Shown: positions 52,886-61,891, counted from the first letter of the stretch. The stretch is DNA of 64,000 nt from Verrucomicrobiia bacterium (GCA_019634625.1 JAHCBA010000019.1:1-64000); one strand, 5' to 3'. Notes: a model not told the origin generated them from the sequence alone. Numbers and translations are program-made.

Positions 52886-55015
52886 TCATGCCGGCTTGCC
52901 GGAGGTTGCACCGCCGGACGCCACCGGCCCGGAAGTGGCGGCGGCCGTCAGCGCCTCCCGCCAGTCGGTCGCCGGAAGTTCGGCGGTCCCCGCCCGTTCG
53001 ACCCGCGCCAGCAGCCGGGTCAGCAAGCCGCGCACGGACGCATCCTCGGCCCCGGCGATCAGCCGTCCGAGCAGCGCCGCCACGCTCAGGTTCTTCAGGT
53101 CCTCGGTCCGGATCCCGAACCGGTCGATGAATCCCTGCACCTGCGTCCGGAAATACTCCGGGTCGCCGTTGAAGAAGGTCTCCTTCACGTCGGCCAGGGT
53201 GCGGCTGTGATCGACCCAGCGGTCGATGGCCTTGCCCCCGGTGATGGCGCTGGTCAACCGGTCGAAGAACTGCGTCTCGCCCCCGACAATGTCCACGCGG
53301 GCATGCTTCAACGCCTCCCCCAGCACCGCGGCCTGGCTGTCGGCGATGGCCTTCCGGGCCTCGATGCCCGCCAGTTCCAGATCCCGCTGCTGGTTCAACC
53401 GCAGCTTGAACTCCTCGTGCTCGCGACCGACGCCGTCGAACTCCTTCATCGCCTCGGCCTTCCGCGTGATGCCTTCGGCCTCGGCCCCGAACTTCAACTG
53501 CATGACTTCGGCCTCGGCCGATCCCTGCTTGCGCGTCGCCTCCGCCCGCGCCTCGATGACCTGCACCTCGGCCAGTCCGACGGCCGCCGTCTCCGCACTG
53601 AGGGCCGCCGCCAGTTCCTTCCGGGCCGCCGCCTGTTTCAAGGCCGCCGCCTCCTCCGCCTCCGCCGCGATCAGCAACTCCTGGGCCCGGCGTTCCGCCG
53701 CCTCCCGCGCCGCGTCGGCCCCGCGCACCGTGACGAAGCGTTCCTGTTCCGCCCGCAGCTCGGCCGCCTTCCGCGCCGCCTCGGCCGCCTTGATGTCGCG
53801 CACCAGCGCCTCCTCGGCCAGTTGCTCGGCCGCCGTGATCGCCACCTTCTTGTCCCGGTCGGCCGTGGCGAACGCCTCGGCATCCTTGATCCGCTGCTGC
53901 TCGAGCACCACGGTCTTCTCGACCTCCAACCGCTCCCGGATGGTGTTCTGGATCGCCTTCTTCTGCGCCTCGACGACCTTCTCCTTCTCGATCTGCGCCA
54001 GGGTCACCACCCGTTCCCGCTCCGTCTGCTCGATCAGCCGGTCCTTCTCGACCCGTTCCCGCTCGACCGCGTCCGTCCGCTCCCGGTTCCGTTGCGCGAC
54101 GATGACCTGCCGGTTCTTGTTCTCCTCGGCGACCTGCACCTCCTCGTCGGTGGCGATGCGGGCCTGTTCCGACCGCAGCCGCTGTTCCTCCTGCACCTTG
54201 CGCGCCTCGGCCTCCTCGCGGGCCTTGATCGAGGCGATCTCGCGCTTCTGCTTTTCCTCCGCCTCGGCCAGTTGCCGGTTCAATTCGAGAATCGCCTCCT
54301 GCGCCTCGACGTTCTGCTTGGTGATGGTCTTCTCCCGGTCCCGGTCGATGTGGTTCGACAGCACCTTCTGCGCCGCCGTCAGTTCGGTGATCTTCTTGAT
54401 GCCCTCGGAATCGAGGATGTTGTCCGGGTTCAACAGCGCGATCGGCGTCTGTTCGAGGAAGTCGATCGCCACGTCCTCGAGCACAAACCCGTTCAGGTCG
54501 GTGCCGATGACGCTGATGATCCCCTCCTTCAGCTTCTCCCGAGAATTGTACAGGTCCACGAAGTTGAACTGCCGCCCCACGGTCTTCAGGGCCTCGGAGA
54601 ACTTCGCGTCGAACAGCTCGACCATCGACTGCTCGCTCGAGGCCCGTACGCATCCGATCGACTGCGCCACCTTCAGCACATCCGAGGGCGTCTGGTTCAC
54701 CCGCACGAAGAACGCCACCTTGATGTCCGCCCGCATGTTGTCCATGCAGATGAGGCCGTTCTTCCCCTGCCGGTCGATCTCCACCCGCTTCACCGAGATG
54801 TCCATGGTCTCCGCCCGGTGCAGGACCGGGAAGACCACGATCCCGGAGAACGACACCTTGGTCCCCCCGAAGCCGTTTCGCACCAGGGCCTTTCCCTGCT
54901 CGACCTTGCGGTAGCACCGCAGCACCAGCGCGGCGATGCCGGCCAGCACGATCAGCACCACCACGCCGCCCAGGGCCATCAGGCCTTCCATGAATCCCGC
55001 CGCCAACGTGTTCAT
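52886..55015 (-). CDS. YqiK-like flotillin (SPFH/band 7 protein)
   Basis: 709 residues. N-terminal transmembrane helix (ALGGVVVLIVLAGIAALVLR) followed by an SPFH domain (EQGKALVRNGFGGTKVSFSG, VFPVLHRAETMDISVKRVEI, DLNGFVLEDVAIDF). Residues about 240-560 are a long coiled coil rich in Glu/Ala/Arg. A C-terminal oligomerisation region contains DVKETFFNGDPEYFRTQVQGF. Flotillins form large membrane scaffolds; the YqiK type is encoded with a YqiJ OB-fold membrane protein, as here (85 bp between genes). In this operon it also sits with PspA and two AAA+ proteins. Confidence 0.93.
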   Translation of the reverse strand: MNTLAAGFMEGLMALGGVVVLIVLAGIAALVLRCYRKVEQGKALVRNGFGGTKVSFSGIVVFPVLHRAETMDISVKRVEIDRQGKNGLICMDNMRADIKVAFFVRVNQTPSDVLKVAQSIGCVRASSEQSMVELFDAKFSEALKTVGRQFNFVDLYNSREKLKEGIISVIGTDLNGFVLEDVAIDFLEQTPIALLNPDNILDSEGIKKITELTAAQKVLSNHIDRDREKTITKQNVEAQEAILELNRQLAEAEEKQKREIASIKAREEAEARKVQEEQRLRSEQARIATDEEVQVAEENKNRQVIVAQRNRERTDAVERERVEKDRLIEQTERERVVTLAQIEKEKVVEAQKKAIQNTIRERLEVEKTVVLEQQRIKDAEAFATADRDKKVAITAAEQLAEEALVRDIKAAEAARKAAELRAEQERFVTVRGADAAREAAERRAQELLIAAEAEEAAALKQAAARKELAAALSAETAAVGLAEVQVIEARAEATRKQGSAEAEVMQLKFGAEAEGITRKAEAMKEFDGVGREHEEFKLRLNQQRDLELAGIEARKAIADSQAAVLGEALKHARVDIVGGETQFFDRLTSAITGGKAIDRWVDHSRTLADVKETFFNGDPEYFRTQVQGFIDRFGIRTEDLKNLSVAALLGRLIAGAEDASVRGLLTRLLARVERAGTAELPATDWREALTAAATSGPVASGGATSGKPA

Positions 55016-55100
55016 TGCGTTCGTCTCTCCAATTCCGCCGGTTCCCGTCCCCGGGCCACTCGCCCGGCAACGATTCCCGGCCTTGTCCTCGCTCCCCCGT

Positions 55101-55721
55101 TCACAGCGTCTCCGAACTCACCCGCCGCACGTAGTACACCCCGCGCCCGGCGTCCTTGCTCACAATCAAGGCCGTGTCCCCGCGCGCCAGCCGCTCCCCC
55201 TCCAGCGGTCGCACGTTCAACACCACCGGCGACCCCTTCCGGGTCACCTGCGCCTGCCCCAGCGCCTCGGTCACCGTGCTGGTCGTGATCTCACAGGTCT
55301 GCCCGATCAGCGGCACATGCTCGTCGCCCTCCGCGCTGAGCTTCCGGAAGAACGCCGCCACCGGCCGCGACGCCACCCAGGTCAGCCCCAGGCTCAATGC
55401 CAGGTTCGGCACCAGCAGAACCAGCGCCCGTGCCAGGGAGTTTCCAGCCCAGTAATGCGTCCCGATCATCGAGAACATCCACAGGAACAGCGCCAGCAGA
55501 CTGACCACCACCATCACCGGCACCCGCCCCAGGTTGAGAAACTGGGTGATCCCCGACAGCCATCCCCCGCCCACATCGCCATTCACCTCCATCGAGCCCT
55601 CCCCTCCCTCCATGTCCAGCACCCCGACCGCCACCATCAGCCAGTACCCCACCACCCCGGCCAGCAGCACGGTGAACGGCAGGTTCGGCAGCGCGATCGC
55701 TTCTCGCAGGACTTCCATCAT
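55101..55721 (-). CDS. YqiJ-like membrane protein with OB-fold
   Basis: 206 residues. Helices at about 12-35 (LPFTVLLAGVVGYWLMVAVG), 65-90 (VPVMVVVSLLALFLWMFSMIG) and 95-120, then a cytoplasmic OB-fold/NfeD-like domain (GQTCEITTSTVTEALGQAQV, VVLNVRPLEGERLARGDTAL). This is the partner type found with YqiK flotillins, probably anchoring or capping the flotillin assembly. ATG 55721 overlaps the AAA+ gene stop (ATGA), so its translation is coupled to the gene before it. Confidence 0.88.
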   Translation of the reverse strand: MMEVLREAIALPNLPFTVLLAGVVGYWLMVAVGVLDMEGGEGSMEVNGDVGGGWLSGITQFLNLGRVPVMVVVSLLALFLWMFSMIGTHYWAGNSLARALVLLVPNLALSLGLTWVASRPVAAFFRKLSAEGDEHVPLIGQTCEITTSTVTEALGQAQVTRKGSPVVLNVRPLEGERLARGDTALIVSKDAGRGVYYVRRVSSETL

Positions 55722-57436
55722 GGGTCACCTCGACTTCCCGCCATCGCCCCGCCGCCCCCCCCGCGACCGCCTTCATGAAACCCACGAAACGCCTCGGGCA
55801 CCAACGACAAATCCGTGGCTTCCCCCACCGCCAGCCGCACCTGCCGCTCCAGCACTTCCCTCGGCACCGGCGCCTGGTGGTCCGCCACCGCCTCCCGCAG
55901 CGCTTCGCCCGCCCCCAGCTTCCGGGTCCGCCCCAGCCGGTATGCCTTTACGGCCAGCGCTTCCGCCGTCCCCGGCGTCAACCATTCCGGCACCACCGCC
56001 TCGATCTCCCGCCCGGTCGCCTCGTCCACCTCCAGCCCGCGCCGTGCCGCCAGCCCCCGCAGCAGCTCCCATCCCTCCGCGCGCGTGGCACAGGGGAACA
56101 GCGGCAGACGGACATCAATGCGACCTGGACGCTTCAAATCCACCTCGATGAGATCGGGCCGGCTGGACGCCAGCACCCAGACCACCCGACCCCGGTTCGC
56201 GGGGTTGCTCATTTCTTTCGCCATCATCGCGTACACGCGCCCGGACACCCCCGAGTCCTGCCCGCTCCCATCCCGCCGCCCCAGCGCCTGGTCCGCCTCG
56301 TCGATGAACACGTAACACCGCCCCAGCGCCGGCAGCAGACGAAAAATCCGCTCCAGGTTGCTCTCCGTGCTTCCCACCCAGCGGTCCCGGAAATTCCGGA
56401 TCTTCACCACCGGCACCCCCGCCTCCCCGGCCAGACATTCCACCAGGAAGGTCTTCCCGGTTCCCACCGGACCGCACAGCAGATACCCCATCGGCAACGC
56501 TTCGAGATCTCCGTCCCGCCACAACGCCAGATCCTGCCGCAGCCAGGCCTTCACCCCGTCCAGCCCCAGCACCGCCCCCAGATCCCGCGTCGGCGCCACG
56601 AACTCGATCAGGTCGCGGCACTCGCGTTCCACATTCGCCTTCCGCACCGCCGCCACCGCCGCCTCGTCAATCGCCTCCCCCCGATGCTCGTGCCGCCGCA
56701 ACAGCCGCTCGACCGCCCGAAAACTCATCCCCCGCAATCCCTCCGCCAGGGCCACCTCCCGCCCCGCAAACACCCGCATCGCCTGCGCATGCCCCGCCGA
56801 CGCCCGACGCAGCACCGACGTCATCTCGTCCACCCCGGGCAGCGGCACGTGCAACACCGCCACCCGCGGATTCCCCCACACCATCGGGTGCAGATCGTGG
56901 AGGTTCTCGCAGACCAGGCACGTCGCCAGCGGCAGCGCCTCGGTCAGTTCCTCCCCCGCCCACTCGCGCAACAGCAGTGCGACCGCCCCGGTCTCCGGGT
57001 GCGACCCCGCCTCCGCCGGGGCCAGCAGGTGAGCCGCCCACACCACCAACCCCACCTGGCGCCGCGCCTGACCCAGACGCGCCAGATTCGCCGCGTACCG
57101 GAAGTAATGGGTCAACCGCTCGACCGCGCCCCGCGCCGACTTCGGCCATTCGGGCGCATCCCGCAATGCCGGCCATTCCTGAAGCAACGCCCCGCCCCGC
57201 TCGACGCGCACCCCGTTCCCGACGTCGTAGCTCAGCACCACCTCGAACCCCGGCATCACGGACTCGATCAGGAACGACCTCAATGGCGCCAGCGGCCGCT
57301 CCGGACGAACCCCCGCCGGCAGCAGATCCTCCACGTTGCCGTGCAGCACGAACTGGCTGGCGGCGTGGCTCTCGTAAAGCGCCGCCATCTCCGCCGCCCA
57401 GGCCGGCCACCCTTTCGCTGTGGTTTGCGCCGACAT
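55718..57436 (-). CDS. AAA+ ATPase, Vps4/Ycf46-like
   Basis: 572 residues from ATG 57436 (GTG 57445 possible). The N-terminal about 270 residues resemble a degenerate P-loop domain as in Ycf46 (SQFVLHGNVEDLLP, VGLVVWAAHLL, ATCLVCENLHDL). The C-terminal classical AAA domain has Walker A CGPVGTGKT (321-329), pore loop RWVGSTESN (352-360, comparable to the WxGESE loop of Vps4), Walker B CYVFIDEAD (374-382), sensor 1 LASSRPD, and arginine-finger segment LKRPGRID (435-441). These features indicate a hexameric unfoldase or disassembly motor. It follows pspA by 49 bp and overlaps the OB-fold gene, so PspA is the obvious candidate substrate. Confidence 0.9.
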   Translation of the reverse strand: MSAQTTAKGWPAWAAEMAALYESHAASQFVLHGNVEDLLPAGVRPERPLAPLRSFLIESVMPGFEVVLSYDVGNGVRVERGGALLQEWPALRDAPEWPKSARGAVERLTHYFRYAANLARLGQARRQVGLVVWAAHLLAPAEAGSHPETGAVALLLREWAGEELTEALPLATCLVCENLHDLHPMVWGNPRVAVLHVPLPGVDEMTSVLRRASAGHAQAMRVFAGREVALAEGLRGMSFRAVERLLRRHEHRGEAIDEAAVAAVRKANVERECRDLIEFVAPTRDLGAVLGLDGVKAWLRQDLALWRDGDLEALPMGYLLCGPVGTGKTFLVECLAGEAGVPVVKIRNFRDRWVGSTESNLERIFRLLPALGRCYVFIDEADQALGRRDGSGQDSGVSGRVYAMMAKEMSNPANRGRVVWVLASSRPDLIEVDLKRPGRIDVRLPLFPCATRAEGWELLRGLAARRGLEVDEATGREIEAVVPEWLTPGTAEALAVKAYRLGRTRKLGAGEALREAVADHQAPVPREVLERQVRLAVGEATDLSLVPEAFRGFHEGGRGGGGGAMAGSRGDP

Positions 57437-57485
57437 CGCGGTCACCCGGCTGCGCCCCCGGTCCTGACCTCATTCACCGCCGTCC

Positions 57486-58256
57486 TCAGGCACGGCCTTC
57501 CGATTGCGGCCCCATGCGCTTTGGCGGCGGCGCATCCGGACCCGGTCCCGGTCCCGGGGCCTGGGCGGCCGGCGCTTCCAGGGCGATCCCCTCCCGCGCC
57601 GCAAAGTCCGCCAGGGCGATCTCCGCCATGGCCTTCTGCTCCCGCTCCCTCGCCTCGAGATCGCCCAGGTCCAGGGAATCCCGCGCCACCCGCGATCGGC
57701 CTGCCGCCTTCTGGCGCTCCTCCTCCACCATCTCATGCAGCCGGTTCAGCGTGTCGCCGGAACCCCCGATGCTGGTGATCATCCCAGAAGCCATTTCGCC
57801 CAACTCGGCCGTCGCCCGCTGAATCTTCAACTCATTGAGACTGCTCTTGAGCGCCTCGATCTTGGCCTTCGCCGCCTGGATCGACGCGTCCCGCGCCGTC
57901 ACCAACTGCCGGTAGGTCGTCTCCGCCTCCGCCAGTTGCGCGCGGTTCTCCGTCAATTCGCGCCCGACCGTCTGGAGCCGCAGGGCGTACTGCCCCGCCG
58001 ATTCACGGTTCCCCGCCCGCAGGTTGGCCGTCGCCTTGGCCCTCAACTCCTCGTCCTCCCGCTCCAGCTTCTTCACCTGCGCCATCAGCCGTTCGCACAT
58101 CCCCGCATGCGCCGCCAGTCCCTGGTTGTAGTTGGCAATCTGCTTCCGGAGATTCTCCTTCTCGACCTCCAGCAGCGCCTCCGGCGCGCTCTTCTCCACC
58201 CCCCCGATAAACAGGGCCACAAAACCCCGGATTACGTTCGTCAATCGCCGAAACAT
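57486..58256 (-). CDS. PspA/IM30 (ESCRT-III-like) family protein
   Basis: 256 residues from ATG 58256. The amphipathic N-terminus (MFRRLTNVIRGFVALFIGG) is followed by a long helical hairpin: NLRKQIANYNQGLAAHAGMC, KKLEREDEELRAKATANLRA, AEAETTYRQLVTARDASIQA, ending in a hinge and a fourth helix (LNRLHEMVEEERQKAAGRSR). This is the PspA/IM30/ESCRT-III layout; members polymerise on damaged or curved membranes. A proline-rich tail (PGPGPGPDAPPPK) is extra. It is the first gene of the five-gene operon, downstream of AT-rich repeat DNA. No pspF, pspB or pspC is seen nearby. Confidence 0.88.
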   Translation of the reverse strand: MFRRLTNVIRGFVALFIGGVEKSAPEALLEVEKENLRKQIANYNQGLAAHAGMCERLMAQVKKLEREDEELRAKATANLRAGNRESAGQYALRLQTVGRELTENRAQLAEAETTYRQLVTARDASIQAAKAKIEALKSSLNELKIQRATAELGEMASGMITSIGGSGDTLNRLHEMVEEERQKAAGRSRVARDSLDLGDLEAREREQKAMAEIALADFAAREGIALEAPAAQAPGPGPGPDAPPPKRMGPQSEGRA

Positions 58257-58379
58257 GGTGCGCTCCCGTGCTGATGCGTGATGGGTTGATGGGTCCTCGG
58301 TGACCGGCCTTATGCCATGCCCCGTCCCCCCGGTCCAAGCCAAAGCCGCCGCCGAAGCCGTTGCGCCTCCCTCTCTCCC

Positions 58380-58405
58380 GTGCATCCCGGCGTTGTGGGT
58401 CGAGG
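58380..58405 (+). repeat. Truncated copy of the 157-bp element (left terminus only)
   Basis: GTGCATCCCGGCGTTGTGGG and the following TCGAGG match the first 25 bp of copies A-C, then similarity stops and the sequence continues directly into a 21-bp GTCAGGC/TTGAC element. Confidence 0.75.
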
Positions 58406-58412
58406 TTAATCA

Positions 58413-58522
58413 GCCCGACACGCTATTGTTGACTCGCAGTTGCGGTTCCAGTGCCTCGCAGAATTGGTCTGGCAGTTTCTAATTGACCATTCTGTCAATA
58501 AGACTGACATATTATTGTTGAC
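58413..58522 (+). repeat. Three forward 21-bp GTCAGGC/TTGAC elements
   Basis: Copies at 58413-58433 (GCCCGACACG...TTGTTGAC), 58467-58487 (GTCTGGCAG...CTAATTGAC) and 58502-58522 (GACTGACATA...TTGTTGAC), each exactly 21 bp and in the same orientation, in AT-rich DNA upstream of the pspA operon. Confidence 0.75.
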
Positions 58523-58812
58523 ACCGCTATCCGTCTGCCCCCCACCTCTCACCTCTCACCTCACCGCCTTGTCGAAAGTCATGAGCGGCCGGATGGATCT
58601 TTGTGCGGGTGCCAAGCCGGAGCGTTTGGCCAAAGAAATTTGGACTGTCTCTTTATTTGCTTCGGGAGCGGCGGGATGGGTGGATAGAAAGTCGATTTCG
58701 ATTCGGAGAGAACCACCGCCCGGACAGCCCTCGCAGTTGGGTTCCGGCACATCACCCTCACAGGTCCCGCGTCAAGCCGCGCCCCACCCCACCCGCCACC
58801 CGCAAAGGCAGC

Positions 58813-60561
58813 TCATTCCACCTGCTCGGTCACCGCCTTCAGAATCGCCCGCTCACGCCGAGCGAGCCATTGCCCCATCGGTTCCAACGCGAAGCGGTAT
58901 CCCGTCACCGACGCCGCCGCCAGTGCCGTCGCCCCCCCCAGCGACACCACCCACCCAGGCCAACCCCACCCACGTTCAAGGACCATCCCCGCCGCTGCCG
59001 GCAGCATCAGCGGAGCGATCACCACCGGAAACATCGACGTGACCAGCAGGATCAGAAACGTCGTCAATGCGGTCATCTTGGTGGGCTTGGTCGAACCCGG
59101 CTGGAAGCGATACGGCACCAGGATCGAGGCCACGTTCCCCGCCAGACTCAAGAGGGCCCACGCCGCGACAAACAACCCCATCGCCTCCAGCCAACCGGTC
59201 CACGCCATGCCTCCCAGTCCGGTCAGCAGCCCAAGCAACACCCCCAGAACCGTCAGCGCGACGGGAGCCACGGCCAGGTTCTTCCCCAGCAGCACCCCGC
59301 TCCGCCGGGCAGGCAGCAAGACCAGCGCCCGGAATCCGTCCCGATCGAATCCGAACTGATTGAACATCACCTGCATCATCCCGAAAAACGTCAATGCCAC
59401 CGCCCCGGCCGGCATCAACGCCCGCACCGGCTCCGGCAATGCCCCTTTCGCGTTCATCGCCAAACCGCCCCCGACCACCACAAACACCACCACGTTGATC
59501 GCCAGCGCCATCTTCACCTCCGGCGCCCGAAGCATCGATCGCAGACACGCCCACGCCATCGCCGCCGTCTCCCCCGACATTCCTGGAACCCCGCGTTCCA
59601 CCCAGACCGGCCCCGCAGGTCGCCCGGACGTCGCCCCCGGTTGGCCCGCCTTTCCCTGGCCCCGCCCACGACGCCCCCGTTCCTCCCCCCGGTAGAACCG
59701 GAGCGTCGCCCCATACGCCCTCCACAACCCCAGCGCCCCAAGTCCCGTCATCCCCGCCGCCGCCCACCACGGCATGCCCATCCGCCCTTCCGCCAGCGAA
59801 CGCGCCCCCGCCGGAAGCCACAAGAACGGCACTGCCCGATGCACCCGTTCCACCATCACCGCCGCCGCCGCCCGCTGTTCCCGCAGCGCCTCCACCCGCT
59901 GCTCCCCGCTCAATCCGGCCATCCGCTCGCGGTGACCCCGCATCCACCATTGGGAGCCGAGATTCGGCACCTGGAACACCAGCACCGCGCCCACGGTCAC
60001 CATCATGATCGCCGCACGACGCTTTCGCGGATTGACCATCAACGCCGCCAGCCAGCCCCGCAGGCAGTACGTCCAGGCGGTGACCATGAAGAAGAACCCA
60101 AACACCAGCGCCAGCAGCGGCAGCATCCCCCATCCGCGCCCCAACACCAGTCCCGCCGCCAGCCCCAACGCCCCGGGAACCGCCCACGCCAGACTGAACT
60201 GCAGATGCGACGCGACATAGTTCAGCAGAAACACATCCCGCAGCGTGGCCGGCAAGTGCATCAACCGGGTCATGTCGATCGTCTCCGACCGTTGCAGTTC
60301 GGTGACCAGCCCGATGAGCCAGAGCAATAGAAATCCCGCCACCACCCCGTCCCACACCCATTGCATCGTCACCGGCTCCGCCCGCGACAGCGGCCCGTAC
60401 CCCACCACCAACCCGCCCACCGCCGCCGCCGCCCCCATGCACATGCCCAACCCCATCCCGATCGCCGTCAGCACCGCCTGGATCGTCCCACCCCGGCTCC
60501 ACTGGTTGCGGGTCAGCCGCCACCGCAGCCACAGCAGCGCCCGGAGCTGCTCCAGATTCAC
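58813..60561 (-). CDS. ABC transporter permease
   Basis: 582 residues with about twelve hydrophobic segments in two halves (for example VLTAIGMGLGMCMGAAAAVGG, FLLLWLIGLVTELQ, LALVFGFFFMVTAWTYCL; then INVVVFVVVGGGLAM and MTALTTFLILLVTSMFPVVI). The central loop (about 270-320) is charged and rich in Gly/Arg. It resembles large membrane components of ABC-2-type exporters, probably exporting a lipid, peptide or drug; the substrate is unknown. ATG 60561 overlaps the ATPase stop (ATGA), so the pair forms one transporter. Confidence 0.85.
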   Translation of the reverse strand: MNLEQLRALLWLRWRLTRNQWSRGGTIQAVLTAIGMGLGMCMGAAAAVGGLVVGYGPLSRAEPVTMQWVWDGVVAGFLLLWLIGLVTELQRSETIDMTRLMHLPATLRDVFLLNYVASHLQFSLAWAVPGALGLAAGLVLGRGWGMLPLLALVFGFFFMVTAWTYCLRGWLAALMVNPRKRRAAIMMVTVGAVLVFQVPNLGSQWWMRGHRERMAGLSGEQRVEALREQRAAAAVMVERVHRAVPFLWLPAGARSLAEGRMGMPWWAAAGMTGLGALGLWRAYGATLRFYRGEERGRRGRGQGKAGQPGATSGRPAGPVWVERGVPGMSGETAAMAWACLRSMLRAPEVKMALAINVVVFVVVGGGLAMNAKGALPEPVRALMPAGAVALTFFGMMQVMFNQFGFDRDGFRALVLLPARRSGVLLGKNLAVAPVALTVLGVLLGLLTGLGGMAWTGWLEAMGLFVAAWALLSLAGNVASILVPYRFQPGSTKPTKMTALTTFLILLVTSMFPVVIAPLMLPAAAGMVLERGWGWPGWVVSLGGATALAAASVTGYRFALEPMGQWLARRERAILKAVTEQVE

Positions 60562-61343
60562 CGTTCGTCCTCCAGCCAGCTCAGCCGCGCCGGGCTACCC
60601 GCCTCCTCCCCCACCGCCGCGATGAACCGGTCCTCCAGGCTCCCGTCGCGCCGGATCTCCTCCATGGACGCCTCGCAGGCCAGCCGCCCGGCCGCGATGA
60701 TCCCCACCCGGCTGCACAACTTCTCGACAATCTCCAGCACGTGCGAGGTCAGAAACACCGTCGCGCCCCCCTTCACAAACCGTCGCAGCGTGTCCCGCAG
60801 CATCCGCGACGACACCGCATCCACCCCTTCAAATGGCTCGTCCAGGAACAACAGGTCGGGATCCGGCAGCAAGGCCGCCGCCAACGCCAGCTTCTTCCGC
60901 ATCCCGTGCGAGTACTCCAGCGTCAGCTTCCGCTCCTCCCCCTCCAGCCCCATCACCGCCAGCAATTCCCCGCACCGCTCCCGCACCGTCGCCAGCGGCA
61001 CCCCGTACATCCGCCCGATGAACGTCAGGTACTCCCGCCCGGTGAGATTGTCGAACAACCCAAGGTTCTCCGGCACCACCCCGATCCGCCGCTTCACCTC
61101 CCGCGCCTGCTCCCCATCCGACAGATCGGCCCCCAACACCCGCATCGATCCCGACGTCGGCGCCAGCAGCCCCGTCAGCATCTTGATGGTCGTCGATTTC
61201 CCCGCCCCGTTCGGCCCGAGAAACCCGTAAAACGTCCCGGCCTCCACCCGCAACGACAACCCGTCCACCGCCCGCCGCTCCCCGAACTGCCGCGTCAGGC
61301 CCCGGGTCTCGATGGCCGCCTCGCCTCTCACCGCGTCGATCAT
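60558..61343 (-). CDS. ABC transporter ATP-binding protein (ABC-2 type)
   Basis: 261 residues from ATG 61343, which overlaps the GNAT stop (ATGA). Walker A GFLGPNGAGKSTTIKMLTGL, Q-loop region VVPENLGLF, signature LEYSHGMRKKLALAAAL (SHGM instead of SGGQ), Walker B LLFLDEPFEGVDAVS, and H-loop VFLTSHVLEIVEKL. The variant signature with YSHGMRKK is common in ABC-2/Nat-type exporter ATPases. It drives the adjacent permease. Confidence 0.93.
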   Translation of the reverse strand: MIDAVRGEAAIETRGLTRQFGERRAVDGLSLRVEAGTFYGFLGPNGAGKSTTIKMLTGLLAPTSGSMRVLGADLSDGEQAREVKRRIGVVPENLGLFDNLTGREYLTFIGRMYGVPLATVRERCGELLAVMGLEGEERKLTLEYSHGMRKKLALAAALLPDPDLLFLDEPFEGVDAVSSRMLRDTLRRFVKGGATVFLTSHVLEIVEKLCSRVGIIAAGRLACEASMEEIRRDGSLEDRFIAAVGEEAGSPARLSWLEDER

Positions 61344-61891
61344 GATTCGTTCCCTACGTGGTCGTCCCCCCTGCCGCCCGGCTCCGATGGCGGCCTCAAT
61401 CGCCCCATCACCAGCACGTCGATCAACCGCCCATCGCAAAACGCCGCCTGCCGAAGCCTCCCTTCCACCTCGAACCCGAACCGTCGGTAAAGCCGCAAGG
61501 CCCCATCGTTCCCGACGAACACATTCAACTCGACGCGGGTCAGTTGCAGCCAACGATCCGCCATATCCAGCGCAGCCTCCATCAACGCCGTCCCCACCCC
61601 CCGACCCTGCCAGTCATCCCGCACCGCCATCCCCAGCGTCGCCGCATGACGGACCCGCGGCCGATCCGGGTGCGTATGCAGGCCGAGCATCCCCACCGGT
61701 TCCCCGTCCATGCAGGCCACCAGCGGGATGAAGCCGCGTTCCGGCTGACTCAGCCGCTCCCGCCACGTCTCCACCGGAGCATACGGGATCTGCAACGTCC
61801 CCCAGATCGCCTTCGGCCCCGCGAAAATGCGCGACACCGCCTCCGCGTCCGCCACCGTCGCGTGCCGGATGGTTGGTTGGGCAGCATCCAT
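61340..61891 (-). CDS. GNAT-family N-acetyltransferase
   Basis: 183 residues of the Gcn5-related acetyltransferase fold: IRHATVADAEAVSRIFAGP at the N-terminus, LGMAVRDDWQGRGVGTALME as the acetyl-CoA pyrophosphate-binding loop, and ELNVFVGNDGALRLYRRFGF in the last part. Close to the RimI/phosphinothricin-type subgroup; the acceptor is not inferable. It lies between rimO and the ABC transporter genes, 18 bp after the rimO stop and overlapping the ATPase start, forming a four-gene unit. Confidence 0.9.
   Translation of the reverse strand: MDAAQPTIRHATVADAEAVSRIFAGPKAIWGTLQIPYAPVETWRERLSQPERGFIPLVACMDGEPVGMLGLHTHPDRPRVRHAATLGMAVRDDWQGRGVGTALMEAALDMADRWLQLTRVELNVFVGNDGALRLYRRFGFEVEGRLRQAAFCDGRLIDVLVMGRLRPPSEPGGRGDDHVGNES

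Larger units (their letters stand above)
58257..58812. other. Intergenic region with truncated dispersed element and repeats, no gene seen
   Basis: About 555 bp upstream of pspA. It holds a truncated end of the 157-bp element, three 21-bp elements and a short heptamer tract (CACCTCT units, 58542-58567). The part from 58568 to 58812 has only short overlapping ORFs with no recognisable motif. Confidence 0.65.

Noticed and set aside
58556-58761. Short overlapping minus-strand ORFs of about 60 codons upstream of pspA
   Set aside because: Two frames compete, neither has a recognisable motif or start context.
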